DNA of 64,000 bases from Candidatus Aenigmatarchaeota archaeon (GTDB lineage Archaea > Aenigmatarchaeota > Aenigmatarchaeia > QMZP01 > QMZT01), in contig JAPLVC010000001.1 in the NCBI GenBank assembly GCA_026397315.1, forward strand, positions 1 to 64,000. Direction: 5' to 3'. The first letter of the stretch is position 1. The number at the start of each line of letters is the position of its first letter. A model generated the notes under the pieces. It did no database searches and was not told the origin of the DNA. It worked only from the letters and a program-made list of their open reading frames with translations. This document shows positions 28,114 to 38,657 of this stretch, piece after piece. Made by a program: the position numbers and the translations under genes.

Positions 28114-30369
28114 ATGGCTGTTTGTGAATACACGTATGACGAGGATTCGAGACGACTGAAAATCGACTGCCTCGGCTGCGTATACGGCGCGTCCGTTGAA
28201 GACTACGACTCGTGCATGTCCCTCGTCATAGACAAGCTGCTATCGAACAAGAATGTCGGCTCCATCGTCCTCGCAAAAGAGAGGGAATACGAATACAGCG
28301 GCGAGCAGGTAAAAATGCTTCTCGAGATAGCCAGGATAATCGAGGACATAGTAAGGGAGAAGACAATATCGTATTCAACTCTCAAGCCGGAGACCTGCGG
28401 GCGCTGCTATCCCGACTTCTCGCAGCGCATGCAATACATAGCCATCAATCTGCTCCGCCGCGACCCGGTCGGGGCTTATGTCGAGCTGATACGCGAGGCA
28501 CGAGAACTTTTGGTGAAAAGCGAGAGACGCGACGGCTGCAGCAAGTGCTACAGGTATTACAAGGAAGAGATAATAGACATGCTCAAGAAGAAGCTCGAGG
28601 CGACGAAGATGATACAGCTCGCCAAGCCGCATCTGTCAGGGTATCACGTCGGCTCGCGCGAAATTTACAGGCAGATATTCACGCCGAGTGTCAGGCCGAA
28701 CTTCATGCTCACGCGCTATATGATTACGCCGCCGGAAGGGGGCACGTCAGTCGACCGTTATTCTGTCGGCGATATACAAGTCGAGATATACAAGGTACCG
28801 CAGCACGCTCATTACGTCTACCACGTCGTGCCGCCGGAATTCAACCTGTCCGAGGAGAAATACGCGGTCATGGACGCGGCGAGGCGCTACATGGCGTCGC
28901 ACAGGCCTAAGACCGCGGAGTTCGTCCGTTCCGAAAAGGTTCGAGAAATCTTCTACAACATCGGCCGCGACATGCTGCGCGAGGTCGCCGACAAGATGGG
29001 CGTATACCTCACCGCTAAGGACGTCGACCAGCTCGCCAACATACTCACAAGATACACGGCCGGCCTGGGTGTGCTGGAAGTCCTGCTCGCGGACGAGAAG
29101 ATACAGGACATTTACATAAACTCGCCGGTTGAGAGCCAGCCTGTCATGATATTCCATCAGACATATCAGGAATGCCTGACCAACCTCATTCCCACGCGCG
29201 AGGATGCGGAATCCTGGGCCACTCGCCTTAGAATCCAGTCAGGCAGGCCGCTCGACGAGGCCAACCCTGTTTTAGACACGGACATCGCAGTCCCGGGAGG
29301 GAAAGCCAGGTTCGCAGTCATAACAAAGGGGTTGTCACCAGAAGGGTTCGGCTTCGCCATAAGAAGGCACAGGGACAAGCCATGGACACTGCCGTTATTC
29401 ATAAAGTCCGGCATGATGAGCCCGCTCTCGGCCGGGTTGCTGTCATTTCTTGTGGACGGCTCCGTCTCGCTCCTGGTCGCAGGAGGCAGAGGCGCCGGAA
29501 AGACAAGCGTTCTGGGAGCGCTGATGTTAGAACTGCTGCCGAAAGTCAGAATAGTCACGATAGAGGATACGCTCGAGCTTCCCATTGACCAGCTGAGGGA
29601 CTTGGGATACAACATCGAGTCGCTCAAGTCGCGCTCTGTCATAACCCACGTCGAGTCAGAAATGCCGGCAGAAGAGGCGCTGAGAACCGCGCTGAGGCTT
29701 GGTGATTCGGCGCTGATTATAGGCGAGATACGTTCGAAAGAAGCGTCAGCCCTCTACGAAGCCATGAGAGTCGGGGCGCTCTCGAACGTCGTGGCTGGTA
29801 CGATACACGGCGAGTCGCCTTACGGCGTATACGACAGGGTCGTCAACGATTTAGGCGTCCCTCCGACGAGTTTCAAGGCGACAGACATTATCATGATATG
29901 CAAATCGCTGCGCACCGCAGATGGTCTGAAGCGCTTCAGGCGCATGACCGAAGTCACGGAAGTGCGCAAGCACTGGGAGACGAACCCGCAGAAGGAAGGC
30001 GGCTTCGTCAACCTCCTGGAATATTCGGGCAAGGAAGACATGCTCAAGCCGACGGACACGCTGACGAACGGTGAATCAGAAGTTCTGAACAGAGTGGCGT
30101 CATACGTCAAGGAATGGCACGGCAACTGGGAAACCGTCTGGAGCAACATACAGCTGCGCGCCAAGATGAAAGAGTCGCTAGTTAAATACTCCGACAAGCT
30201 CAACATGCCCGAGCTCATGGAAGCTGAATGGATAACGAGTTCCAACTCGCAATACCACATACTGGCCGAAAAGTCCAGGGAAGAAACAGGCACTACGGCT
30301 CCCAAGATGATTTACGACGAGTGGGAGAAGTGGCTCAGGCTGAAAATAAAGTCAGGAAGCAAAGTCTGA
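28114..30369 (+). CDS. Type II/IV secretion (archaeal pilus, GspE/TadA-like) ATPase with Cys-rich N-terminal domain
   Basis: Walker A VAGGRGAGKTSVLGAL, IVTIEDTLELP, ALIIGEIRSKEASALYEAMRVG; N-terminal CLGC, CGRC, CSKC. Confidence 0.92.
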   Translation: MAVCEYTYDEDSRRLKIDCLGCVYGASVEDYDSCMSLVIDKLLSNKNVGSIVLAKEREYEYSGEQVKMLLEIARIIEDIVREKTISYSTLKPETCGRCYPDFSQRMQYIAINLLRRDPVGAYVELIREARELLVKSERRDGCSKCYRYYKEEIIDMLKKKLEATKMIQLAKPHLSGYHVGSREIYRQIFTPSVRPNFMLTRYMITPPEGGTSVDRYSVGDIQVEIYKVPQHAHYVYHVVPPEFNLSEEKYAVMDAARRYMASHRPKTAEFVRSEKVREIFYNIGRDMLREVADKMGVYLTAKDVDQLANILTRYTAGLGVLEVLLADEKIQDIYINSPVESQPVMIFHQTYQECLTNLIPTREDAESWATRLRIQSGRPLDEANPVLDTDIAVPGGKARFAVITKGLSPEGFGFAIRRHRDKPWTLPLFIKSGMMSPLSAGLLSFLVDGSVSLLVAGGRGAGKTSVLGALMLELLPKVRIVTIEDTLELPIDQLRDLGYNIESLKSRSVITHVESEMPAEEALRTALRLGDSALIIGEIRSKEASALYEAMRVGALSNVVAGTIHGESPYGVYDRVVNDLGVPPTSFKATDIIMICKSLRTADGLKRFRRMTEVTEVRKHWETNPQKEGGFVNLLEYSGKEDMLKPTDTLTNGESEVLNRVASYVKEWHGNWETVWSNIQLRAKMKESLVKYSDKLNMPELMEAEWITSSNSQYHILAEKSREETGTTAPKMIYDEWEKWLRLKIKSGSKV

Positions 30370-30437
30370 TTTTGCGCGGTTTGGTTTTTATGAATTTCGC
30401 GGCGTTTATTAATAAATGAAATATATTAAACACGAGT

Positions 30438-33400
30438 ATGTTGCCGTGGAGAAAGTTGTTTTTTGCATTGCTTCTGCTCTGTTTATTGCTGGCAACAGCC
30501 ACTTATGCGGATGCTAGTATCGAGTGCGACACATGCGCCCCGTGCATTAGCAGCTGCGATAATAAGTGTTATGTGGAAGGATGCTACGGTACTGCGAATA
30601 ATTGCGCGGCTTGTTATGACTGGGGGGAATACCGTTGTGACACGAGTTACTGCGGCGCGACCTGCGACGTTGTCAGCGGCTGCCCGGATACGTGCGTAAG
30701 CAGCACGCTTTACACGGGCAGGACGTGCAACACGGCATGTTCCAGCTGCTCATGCACCACTGGCTCGGCAACCGACTGCCTGACGCAGTGCGGTGGCCCC
30801 TGCACAGCGCGCACCGGATGCACTTCAGGTGCCTGCAGCGGCTTATCAGACTGTGGAGACAACACTTGCGCAGACGGGATAGGATGCACGTCAACGTGCA
30901 GTCATGCTTGCGGAGCCGAGTGCGACGTGGATGGTGAATGCACTACTGACTATTGCGCAGGCACGTGCGGCACCGGGGCGGACAGCTGCGCGTGGAGGGA
31001 TTATTATTGTACGTCTGGCTGCGCATGCACGTATGACGCATATGACGCCGACACGACTTCGGGAAGGTGCACGGGATGCAGCCAGAACTGGAACACCGGC
31101 GGCAGCGGCGACTGCACGGGCGAGTCGGGATGCACGACGGCCTGCTGCGGCGACGACTCGGGCGAGAATTACAGGACTTTCGTGGAATATGCAGGGAATG
31201 CTCACGGAGTCATGGACTGGGGAGCCAGCCAGAAAACGTGCTGCGATGCAGCCGACCAGATAAATTATAATTCACAGTGTGTTACGTCAGGCTCAGGCGG
31301 CAACGCTGTTGACACGGGATATACAGGTCATGACAAATACGGCTATCCTTACACAACAGGCTGGCTTGACCTTGACGGCCATTCCACATGGCCGGCTGTT
31401 TATGGAGCAAATGTCTGCGGTGGTGGCTGGATATACATGCTTTACGGTGATTCTACTGGAGAAAGATGCGGAACAGCCGGCGGGGACGCATGCGATGAAG
31501 ACGAAAACTATGGCTGCTGCGGCGATGATGCCGGCGAATACTATCTCTATAGACAAAATTATAATTATCCTGGCGGTGATCAAGTTGGAGGAATTACAGC
31601 AACTGCTACAGGCGATTATGCGTGTTGCGATACATCAACCGACTGCGTGTACAATAATGTTTGTTATGCTCTTTCAAGTGATTTTACTACCACTGCTTAT
31701 GATTTAGATGGCAATGGTGTTAAAGATTCATACTGCTATAATAATGGCGGTACAGGACAATGGCTAAACGTTGATAGACACCAAAGCTATTGTGATGCTT
31801 CTCCTCTTGGAAGTGGGCATTGGAATATTGGCGGAGATGCAGATGCGGAAACTAGTTACTACCAAGCCGGTGGAGGCGGCGTCTATTGCGATATAGGTTT
31901 AGCTGGTTATCCATCAAGGCAATGCTGCTGCGGCGATGATGCCGGCGAGTATTATAATACTTGTACCGACAGTTCCGCGAACGGCGACTGCGGAGCAGAT
32001 ACAACAGCGTGCTGCAGTGCAAACACAAAATGCATAGACCACACTGGCGCATGCCAATCAACAGACTCGTGTTATACATTCGGGTCAGGCGGCTTAATGT
32101 CATGGTGCAACTCCGGAACATGGGAAGACCCTGACGAAGCATCTGGCTATTGCACGGCAACTGGCTGTGCTTATAGCTGGATGTCCAATGTTCCTACCTC
32201 GGGAACTCGCTGCTGCGGTGACGACACGGGCAGCGACAACTCTTATTATTATTCGGCTAATCCTACGACTGCAACATCGCTTTCCTGCGAGCGCTGCAAC
32301 GCGGGCACTTATGCTTCCGCGAATACGTATTACGGCAACGGGTACATGCCGGGAAGCTCGACGACGAGGACTTGTTATTATGGTGACATAACGTGCAGCG
32401 CCGCGTCCGGGGCGAACGGCACTTCTATCAGTGTATATGGGTGGGGGTGGTATAATTCAAGTCTAACGACAACGCCTGCTGTAATATGCCTGAGCGGAGC
32501 GGCGACTTGTTCTGACGGCAGCGCTGCTAACGACAGCGCGAGCACTCTGTATGGCAATGGCCGTTGGTCAGGCACGGACAAGACAACCGATACGAGCGGC
32601 ACATGTTATTACGGCGACATAACATGTTCTGACGGTTCCGAAGGCAACGGCGCGTCGGCGAGCCTCATAGGCAACGGCAACTCGAACGGCTGTTCGCTTA
32701 CGACGGCGACTGGCTGCACATGCTATTATGGCGATCTAACATGCGCCGACAATAGCGCGGCCAACGGCACTTCGACAGGTATCATCGGAAACGGTAATTT
32801 GCAGGGCTCGGGAACTTCAAGGACATGCTACTATGGCGACATGGGATGCTCAGACAACTCGGCGACCAACGGGACCACGCAAACAGTTTTTGGTTGGGGC
32901 TGGTATAACGCAAGCCTGACAACTACACCGGCCGTGCTGTGTATGAGCGATGCGGCAACATGCACCAATGGCAATGCGGCAAACGATACTATAAGCATAT
33001 TGTTCGGCAACGGTTACCTTTACGGCAGCGGGACTTCCAGGGTGTGCTTTTACAACGACATAACATGTGCATCGGGCAGCGAAAACAACGGAACGTCAGC
33101 AACCGTTTACGGCTGGGGGTGGTACAACAGCTCGCTCACGACGACGCCTGCGGTAATATGCAGAAGTAACGCCGGATCATGTTCGGACGGGAGCTATGCC
33201 AACGATTCCGCCACGACGCTATGCGGCAACGGCTACTTCTCCAGTTCGGCCGCGTCGTGCAGCTCGGCCGACGCTACGTCCGCGACAAGCGGCTATTGCT
33301 ATTACGGTGACATAACTTGCTCATCCGGGAGCGAGGCGAACGGCGCGGTGAGCAGCCTCCTTTTAGGTAACGGCTACACCACCGACACTCCGGCAAGCGA

Positions 33401-36290
33401 CGCTTCAGGCACATGTTTCTACGACGACATCACCTGCGCCAACGGCAACAGCGCGAACGGGACACAGGCGACCGTTTACGGCAACGGATACGATTTCGGC
33501 GCCACATGCTATCATGGCGACTGGTCCTGCGGCGACGGGACGTATGCTAACGGCAGCAGCTGTACGATGGCGTGCAGCGGAGCTAGCGAATGTTGCACAA
33601 GCCAGAACATCTACACCGACGCTGTCGGTTGCTCCGACACTGGATGCGCGCAAACCAATCATGAAAGAGACAGCGGCTCGAGCTATTGCACGGCCACCGC
33701 TAGCGGATGCACGGCATACGACTGGAATATAGGCGGCGAGATTAACGCTAGCGTATGCTGCGGCGACGATGCTGGTGAGAACATCCTGGTAAGGTTCTGC
33801 GGTTCGTGGTGCACTTCGAACTCGAGCGACGACGCATGCTGCGACGCGGGCAGCAAGTGTGTTTATGAAAATTCATGCTACGATTCTGCTTCATGTTATT
33901 CGAACGACGCTTACTGCGACGCTGGCACCTGGCGCGACTCGGACGGAGGGCAGACATACTGCGAGGCCTGCGCCGGCGCGGGCAGGTGGAACGCGGGCGG
34001 TGAAATCTCGCCTACGACATGCTGCAGCGACGACACTGGCGAGAATTATGCGTACAGGCTTGCGGACGGAGGGATGGACAACAGCTGGGCCACGAATTCC
34101 AGCGATAACGCATGCTGCAACGCCGCGGACAAATGCGTCGCGGAAAGCGTATGCTATGCGAGCGGCTCGCGCAACGATACGGACAGCGACGGGGACGACG
34201 ACTACTGCAACGCTGGCACGTGGTATGACTGCAACACCCAGTCTGACTGTCCTGCCGGTTACGACTGCTACGGCGGCGACTGCGTCGACGTGATAGACCT
34301 TTCATATGTTTTGCCCACGCCATCGCACGACTCGGTCAACACTGACAACTCGGTCACCATAAACGTCACGGCCAACGATACTCAGGGCAACGGCATAGAC
34401 ACGTGCACGCTTGAATGGAACGGCGTGAACGAAACGATGACCAAGCACGGCAGCGGGACGTATGTCACCTGCCATTCGGACAAAGCCACGATGGCTGGCC
34501 AGAGCTACACTTTCCGCGTCTACGCGAACGACAGCGCGGGCGTGATAGAACTCGAGAACGAGAGGACGTTCGCTGAGAACACCGTACCGTCGATGATGTC
34601 GGTTTACATGAATGTCAGCTACGCCAAGAACGGCGACACCGTGATCATCGCCAGCTCAGGCGCGTCGGACGGTGATGGCGATACTTATTGCATGCGCTGC
34701 GGCAATACCAGCGGCGATGAAAACGTCTGCAATTCGACGCTCGGCTCCGGCGAAATGAACTGCACGTTCGCCAGTGCATGGAGCGGCAATTCACAGCATC
34801 CTGTTTACTGCCGCCTTTACGACGGTTATGAATATTCTTCCGAAAGCAACGCTAGTCTGACAGCGGACAACACGCCTCCGACGCCGGAACCTGCGCAGGT
34901 TTCGTCGCTAGCTCTGGGCTCGACGACAGCATCAGTGACTTCCGTTGTGGCTAGCGACAGCGGTTCCGGACTGCATGCGACTGCATACAGGTTTTATGAT
35001 GCAGGCGTATGGAGCGATTGGCAGGCTTCAAATGTTTACGTTAACTCGTCGCTAGCGCCGAACACGCAATACTGTTTCCGCGCGCAATGCAGGGACAACG
35101 TGAGCAACGTGGGAACGCAGAGCAATGAAACATGCAATTACACCCTTGCGGACCAACCGTCGATAACAAGGGTCGCATGCTATTACGGCGGCACGCACAT
35201 CTGTGTCGTAAATTTCTCCATGGCGTTGAATCCGACGGGAGTTGATTATTACATAGAAGAGACCAGCGGCAACGCCGGAGGCAGCGACGAGAACTGGACC
35301 ACGTGGTCCGGCGAGCCGTCGTATAGCGACGTGGTCTCGATGCCGCACACCCAGTATTGTTACAGGATAAAGGCGAGGAACCAGAACGATGAGGAAACCT
35401 CTTACTCCTCCGCAGTTTGCAATACCACGTATAACAACCTGCCTTCCGCTTCGAACGTGAAGACTTACGATTCCACGATGACGCAGAAGAGCTTGCTCCG
35501 CGCGGGAAGGATGATATACATAAGAGCCGACGCGACCGACGGCGACGGAGCGGGTGATATAGAAAGCGTGAAGATAAGGATACGCAACAACAACAGCGAC
35601 ATAATGGTCAACAATGCCGACATGACAGCTATTGCATCGATAACGGACGGCTACACGTACCAGTATCAATACACAATCCCGTCGAACGCCGACGGGGTAT
35701 GGCAGATCGAAATCACCGCCACGGACCTGGGCGCGGCTGAGAACGTGACTTACGCGTCTTTCACCGTAGTCTCGCTGAAGCTCAACATAAAACTCGTGCT
35801 TAACGAGACGCAAGCCAGCACCTATGTCCCGGGAGCAGGCGAAAAGAGCTTCGCTGACTTGGCTTACGCGTATTACGCCATACCGCAGAACTATTACATA
35901 ACATCGTATTATGCGGGCGCGCTTTACGGTCTCGTGTTCCAGAACCAGCAGCCGCTGGGCGTCCTGGTCGACAAAGGCGTCGATAGCGTGACGCTGGGCC
36001 TGGACCTGAAATACCCGAATTCGATAGCGTTCGTCGTGAGCTCGAAAGGCGACTGGAAGAACATGCAGAACAGGATTGGCCTGATAAACAGCGGCTCTTT
36101 CCTGCAGTTTTCGGAACCGACGTTCTCGTTCGGCCTCGGAGACAAATATCCCATGGCGATAGTGCTTAATTACGATAACATGGACATACTCGGCAGGAGA
36201 ATGGACGTCGGCAAGGGAAGCAACAATATTGCCATAAGACACGAGGGCCTTTTCGACGAGGACATAGGCCTCAACATATCGAGAAAGTGA
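30438..36290 (+). CDS. Giant (1950 aa) Cys-rich repetitive secreted surface protein with C-terminal Fn3-like segments
   Basis: Signal peptide; many repeats CYYGDITCSDGSxANGxxxxxxGNG, CCGDDAGEYY, YGWGWYNSSLTTTPAVIC; C-terminal beta-rich domains. Confidence 0.88.
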   Translation: MLPWRKLFFALLLLCLLLATATYADASIECDTCAPCISSCDNKCYVEGCYGTANNCAACYDWGEYRCDTSYCGATCDVVSGCPDTCVSSTLYTGRTCNTACSSCSCTTGSATDCLTQCGGPCTARTGCTSGACSGLSDCGDNTCADGIGCTSTCSHACGAECDVDGECTTDYCAGTCGTGADSCAWRDYYCTSGCACTYDAYDADTTSGRCTGCSQNWNTGGSGDCTGESGCTTACCGDDSGENYRTFVEYAGNAHGVMDWGASQKTCCDAADQINYNSQCVTSGSGGNAVDTGYTGHDKYGYPYTTGWLDLDGHSTWPAVYGANVCGGGWIYMLYGDSTGERCGTAGGDACDEDENYGCCGDDAGEYYLYRQNYNYPGGDQVGGITATATGDYACCDTSTDCVYNNVCYALSSDFTTTAYDLDGNGVKDSYCYNNGGTGQWLNVDRHQSYCDASPLGSGHWNIGGDADAETSYYQAGGGGVYCDIGLAGYPSRQCCCGDDAGEYYNTCTDSSANGDCGADTTACCSANTKCIDHTGACQSTDSCYTFGSGGLMSWCNSGTWEDPDEASGYCTATGCAYSWMSNVPTSGTRCCGDDTGSDNSYYYSANPTTATSLSCERCNAGTYASANTYYGNGYMPGSSTTRTCYYGDITCSAASGANGTSISVYGWGWYNSSLTTTPAVICLSGAATCSDGSAANDSASTLYGNGRWSGTDKTTDTSGTCYYGDITCSDGSEGNGASASLIGNGNSNGCSLTTATGCTCYYGDLTCADNSAANGTSTGIIGNGNLQGSGTSRTCYYGDMGCSDNSATNGTTQTVFGWGWYNASLTTTPAVLCMSDAATCTNGNAANDTISILFGNGYLYGSGTSRVCFYNDITCASGSENNGTSATVYGWGWYNSSLTTTPAVICRSNAGSCSDGSYANDSATTLCGNGYFSSSAASCSSADATSATSGYCYYGDITCSSGSEANGAVSSLLLGNGYTTDTPASDASGTCFYDDITCANGNSANGTQATVYGNGYDFGATCYHGDWSCGDGTYANGSSCTMACSGASECCTSQNIYTDAVGCSDTGCAQTNHERDSGSSYCTATASGCTAYDWNIGGEINASVCCGDDAGENILVRFCGSWCTSNSSDDACCDAGSKCVYENSCYDSASCYSNDAYCDAGTWRDSDGGQTYCEACAGAGRWNAGGEISPTTCCSDDTGENYAYRLADGGMDNSWATNSSDNACCNAADKCVAESVCYASGSRNDTDSDGDDDYCNAGTWYDCNTQSDCPAGYDCYGGDCVDVIDLSYVLPTPSHDSVNTDNSVTINVTANDTQGNGIDTCTLEWNGVNETMTKHGSGTYVTCHSDKATMAGQSYTFRVYANDSAGVIELENERTFAENTVPSMMSVYMNVSYAKNGDTVIIASSGASDGDGDTYCMRCGNTSGDENVCNSTLGSGEMNCTFASAWSGNSQHPVYCRLYDGYEYSSESNASLTADNTPPTPEPAQVSSLALGSTTASVTSVVASDSGSGLHATAYRFYDAGVWSDWQASNVYVNSSLAPNTQYCFRAQCRDNVSNVGTQSNETCNYTLADQPSITRVACYYGGTHICVVNFSMALNPTGVDYYIEETSGNAGGSDENWTTWSGEPSYSDVVSMPHTQYCYRIKARNQNDEETSYSSAVCNTTYNNLPSASNVKTYDSTMTQKSLLRAGRMIYIRADATDGDGAGDIESVKIRIRNNNSDIMVNNADMTAIASITDGYTYQYQYTIPSNADGVWQIEITATDLGAAENVTYASFTVVSLKLNIKLVLNETQASTYVPGAGEKSFADLAYAYYAIPQNYYITSYYAGALYGLVFQNQQPLGVLVDKGVDSVTLGLDLKYPNSIAFVVSSKGDWKNMQNRIGLINSGSFLQFSEPTFSFGLGDKYPMAIVLNYDNMDILGRRMDVGKGSNNIAIRHEGLFDEDIGLNISRK

Positions 36291-36345
36291 ATCGTTTCTG
36301 CGTCAAGAGTCTTGAAATATAAGCGGACTAGGACAATTAATAAAC

Positions 36346-38460
36346 ATGGTCAGCCTCTTCAAAAAAAAGAAGAACGACAGGGCAAAGGAAGAAGCATCTG
36401 AAGGCGTCCCGGACAGCATAATAAAAAGCTACCAGACGCTGCGCTTCCCGGAAGACAGGAAAGTAACGGTCACGTCGAGGGAATTCCAGCTGTTCAAGAA
36501 AAAGGAAGACATCCCGCTCACGTGGTTCGAAAGGCTCGCCGGCATTGCGGGAAAGATAATTTCCGTTAACCCGCCGGACGCGAAGACGAAAGCGGACATC
36601 GACAGCGCCATAAACTTCACCGGCATGCGCATCACGTCCAAGGACGTCACGGCGCTCGTTTATCTGACGATAATGTTTTTCGTGATTTCATCCATCATAC
36701 TCGTGGCGCTGGCTCTCATTCCTTTAATGGGCATACTGTTCATATCAGCCGCCGGAGTCGCCTTGGCGTTCTATTTCCTGAAATATCCGATCAACCAGAT
36801 GAAGATGTACAGGATCGAAGCCTCGTCGCAAGTCGTGCTGGCCATCCTTTACATGGTCGTGTCGATGCGCGTCACTCCCAATCTCGAGCAGGCGCTGCGC
36901 TTCTCAGCGGCGAACGTCACTGGTCCGCTCGCATGGGACATGCGCAAGCTGCTGTGGGACATAGAGATGGGCAAGTATTATTCCGCGTCACAAGCCATGA
37001 CAGATTACATTGCCAAATGGAAATCCGAGAACGAGGAGTTTTCTGAAGCGCTGCGGCTTATCCGCGACTCGCGCACGCACAGTTCCGAGAAGGCGGAGAT
37101 AATCCTCGACGAGGCGCTCGACGTCATACTCAGCGGCACCAAGACGCGCATGAAGCACTACGCCCAGGATCTCACGCTGCCTGTCAGCATAATACACATG
37201 ATGGGCATCGTGCTTCCGATACTCGGCAGCATCATGGCGCCGCTAGCGGCCGTCTTCCTTTCCGACATCGCGAAGCCGGAATATTTCTTCGCGCTTTACG
37301 ACGTCATCCTGCCGATATTCATCATATGGTTCATCAACTCCATCCTGAAGAAGCGCCCGACTACATTCTCGCAGGTCGACACTTCCATGCATCCCGACCT
37401 CCCGCCGCAGGGCAGCTTCAGCGTGAGGATTGGCAAGAAGAAAGTAAATCTTCCAGCCATGCCGTTCGCCTTAATCGTGGGCCTCGCCTTCATCCTGCCG
37501 GCGCTGCTTTTCTTCGCGGCGAACCCGGAATCCATAATCTCGGCGAAAGGGACGCACGACATAGTGTCCATGGTCATGTCCATGATGCTGATATTGGGAG
37601 GGGCCTTCGGCATCGCGACTTATTGCATACTTTCCAATTTCCAGCGCATAAGCATACAGGACGACGTGCTGAAGACGGAGAGCGAGTTCGAGATGGCGCT
37701 GTTCCAGCTGGGCAACAGGATTTCCGGCGGCATACCGCCCGAGCTGGCCATAGAGAAATCCGCCGACGACGTGAAAGACCTGAGCATTTCCGGCCTCTTC
37801 ACGATAACGATAAGGAACATGAGAAACCTCGGCATGACATTCAGGGAGGCGCTGCTCGACGAGAAATACGGCGCGATACGCTACTACCCGAGCAACCTGA
37901 TAAGGAACATCATGTTCATGGTCGTGGACATAGCCAGAAAAGGCGTCAAATACGCCGCCGAGGGCATGCTCACCGTCTCGAAATACCTGCGCAACATCCG
38001 CGAGACGCAGGAATACATCCGCGACCTGTTACAAGAATCGGTGTCGTCGATGAAGTTCCAGGCCTACATGCTCACCCCGATGGTAACGGGGCTCATAGTC
38101 TCGATGGCCCAGATAATCATAAAGGTGCTTGCCATCCTCAGCTCCAAGCTGAGCAGCCTGAGCGCGGGCACCGACATGCCCATAAACATCAGCGGCGGCC
38201 TGATGGGAGGCGGCGACATGTCCAGCACAGTCTCGCCGGAGATATTCCAGATAATCATAGGCATCTACCTGATAGAAATAATAATAATCCTCGCCATGTT
38301 CATGACCAAGATATCACAGGGAGAGAACAAGGTCTACATGTGGTACACTGCTGGCAAGATGTTAATCGTAGCGGTGGTCATGTACTTCCTGGTCGCGCTC
38401 GGAGCTTCGACGATGTTCGGCGAGCTCATAGCCAGCGCGGTCGAGGGCATAACAGGATGA
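36346..38460 (+). CDS. Type II/IV secretion system platform (GspF/TadC-like) membrane protein
   Basis: Duplicated T2SSF-like halves with multiple TM; located downstream of pilus ATPase. Confidence 0.88.
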   Translation: MVSLFKKKKNDRAKEEASEGVPDSIIKSYQTLRFPEDRKVTVTSREFQLFKKKEDIPLTWFERLAGIAGKIISVNPPDAKTKADIDSAINFTGMRITSKDVTALVYLTIMFFVISSIILVALALIPLMGILFISAAGVALAFYFLKYPINQMKMYRIEASSQVVLAILYMVVSMRVTPNLEQALRFSAANVTGPLAWDMRKLLWDIEMGKYYSASQAMTDYIAKWKSENEEFSEALRLIRDSRTHSSEKAEIILDEALDVILSGTKTRMKHYAQDLTLPVSIIHMMGIVLPILGSIMAPLAAVFLSDIAKPEYFFALYDVILPIFIIWFINSILKKRPTTFSQVDTSMHPDLPPQGSFSVRIGKKKVNLPAMPFALIVGLAFILPALLFFAANPESIISAKGTHDIVSMVMSMMLILGGAFGIATYCILSNFQRISIQDDVLKTESEFEMALFQLGNRISGGIPPELAIEKSADDVKDLSISGLFTITIRNMRNLGMTFREALLDEKYGAIRYYPSNLIRNIMFMVVDIARKGVKYAAEGMLTVSKYLRNIRETQEYIRDLLQESVSSMKFQAYMLTPMVTGLIVSMAQIIIKVLAILSSKLSSLSAGTDMPINISGGLMGGGDMSSTVSPEIFQIIIGIYLIEIIIILAMFMTKISQGENKVYMWYTAGKMLIVAVVMYFLVALGASTMFGELIASAVEGITG

Positions 38461-38529
38461 CGATTTCGAATGACGACCTGAACTATAAATCCAAGTCGTC
38501 TATCGCTTTCTTTTTCTGAAAGAAAAAGG

Positions 38530-38604
38530 GGCCACGGCCGAGATTTGAACTCGGGCTAAGAGATCCACAGTCTCTTGTGCTGACCAGGCTACACCACCGC
38601 GGCC
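38530..38604 (-). tRNA. tRNA-His (anticodon GTG), with G-1:C73
   Basis: gccgcgg/ccgtggc acceptor, anticodon loop CTGTGGA, T-arm GTTCAAATC; CCA not encoded. Confidence 0.93.
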
Positions 38605-38657
38605 ATAGTAATATAATGAATCATCGATGCTTTAAAAATTTAAAAGCGGCGGGCCGT

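Noticed and set aside
32300-33500. Short recurring sequence blocks resembling a repeat/CRISPR-like array
   Set aside because: Repeats are in-frame protein-coding units with irregular spacing and synonymous variation, not identical repeats with unique spacers.
35052-38519. Antisense 396-aa (minus) ORF in the giant Cys protein and 397-aa out-of-frame ORF in TadC
   Set aside because: Overlap strongly supported coding frames; translations lack domain features.
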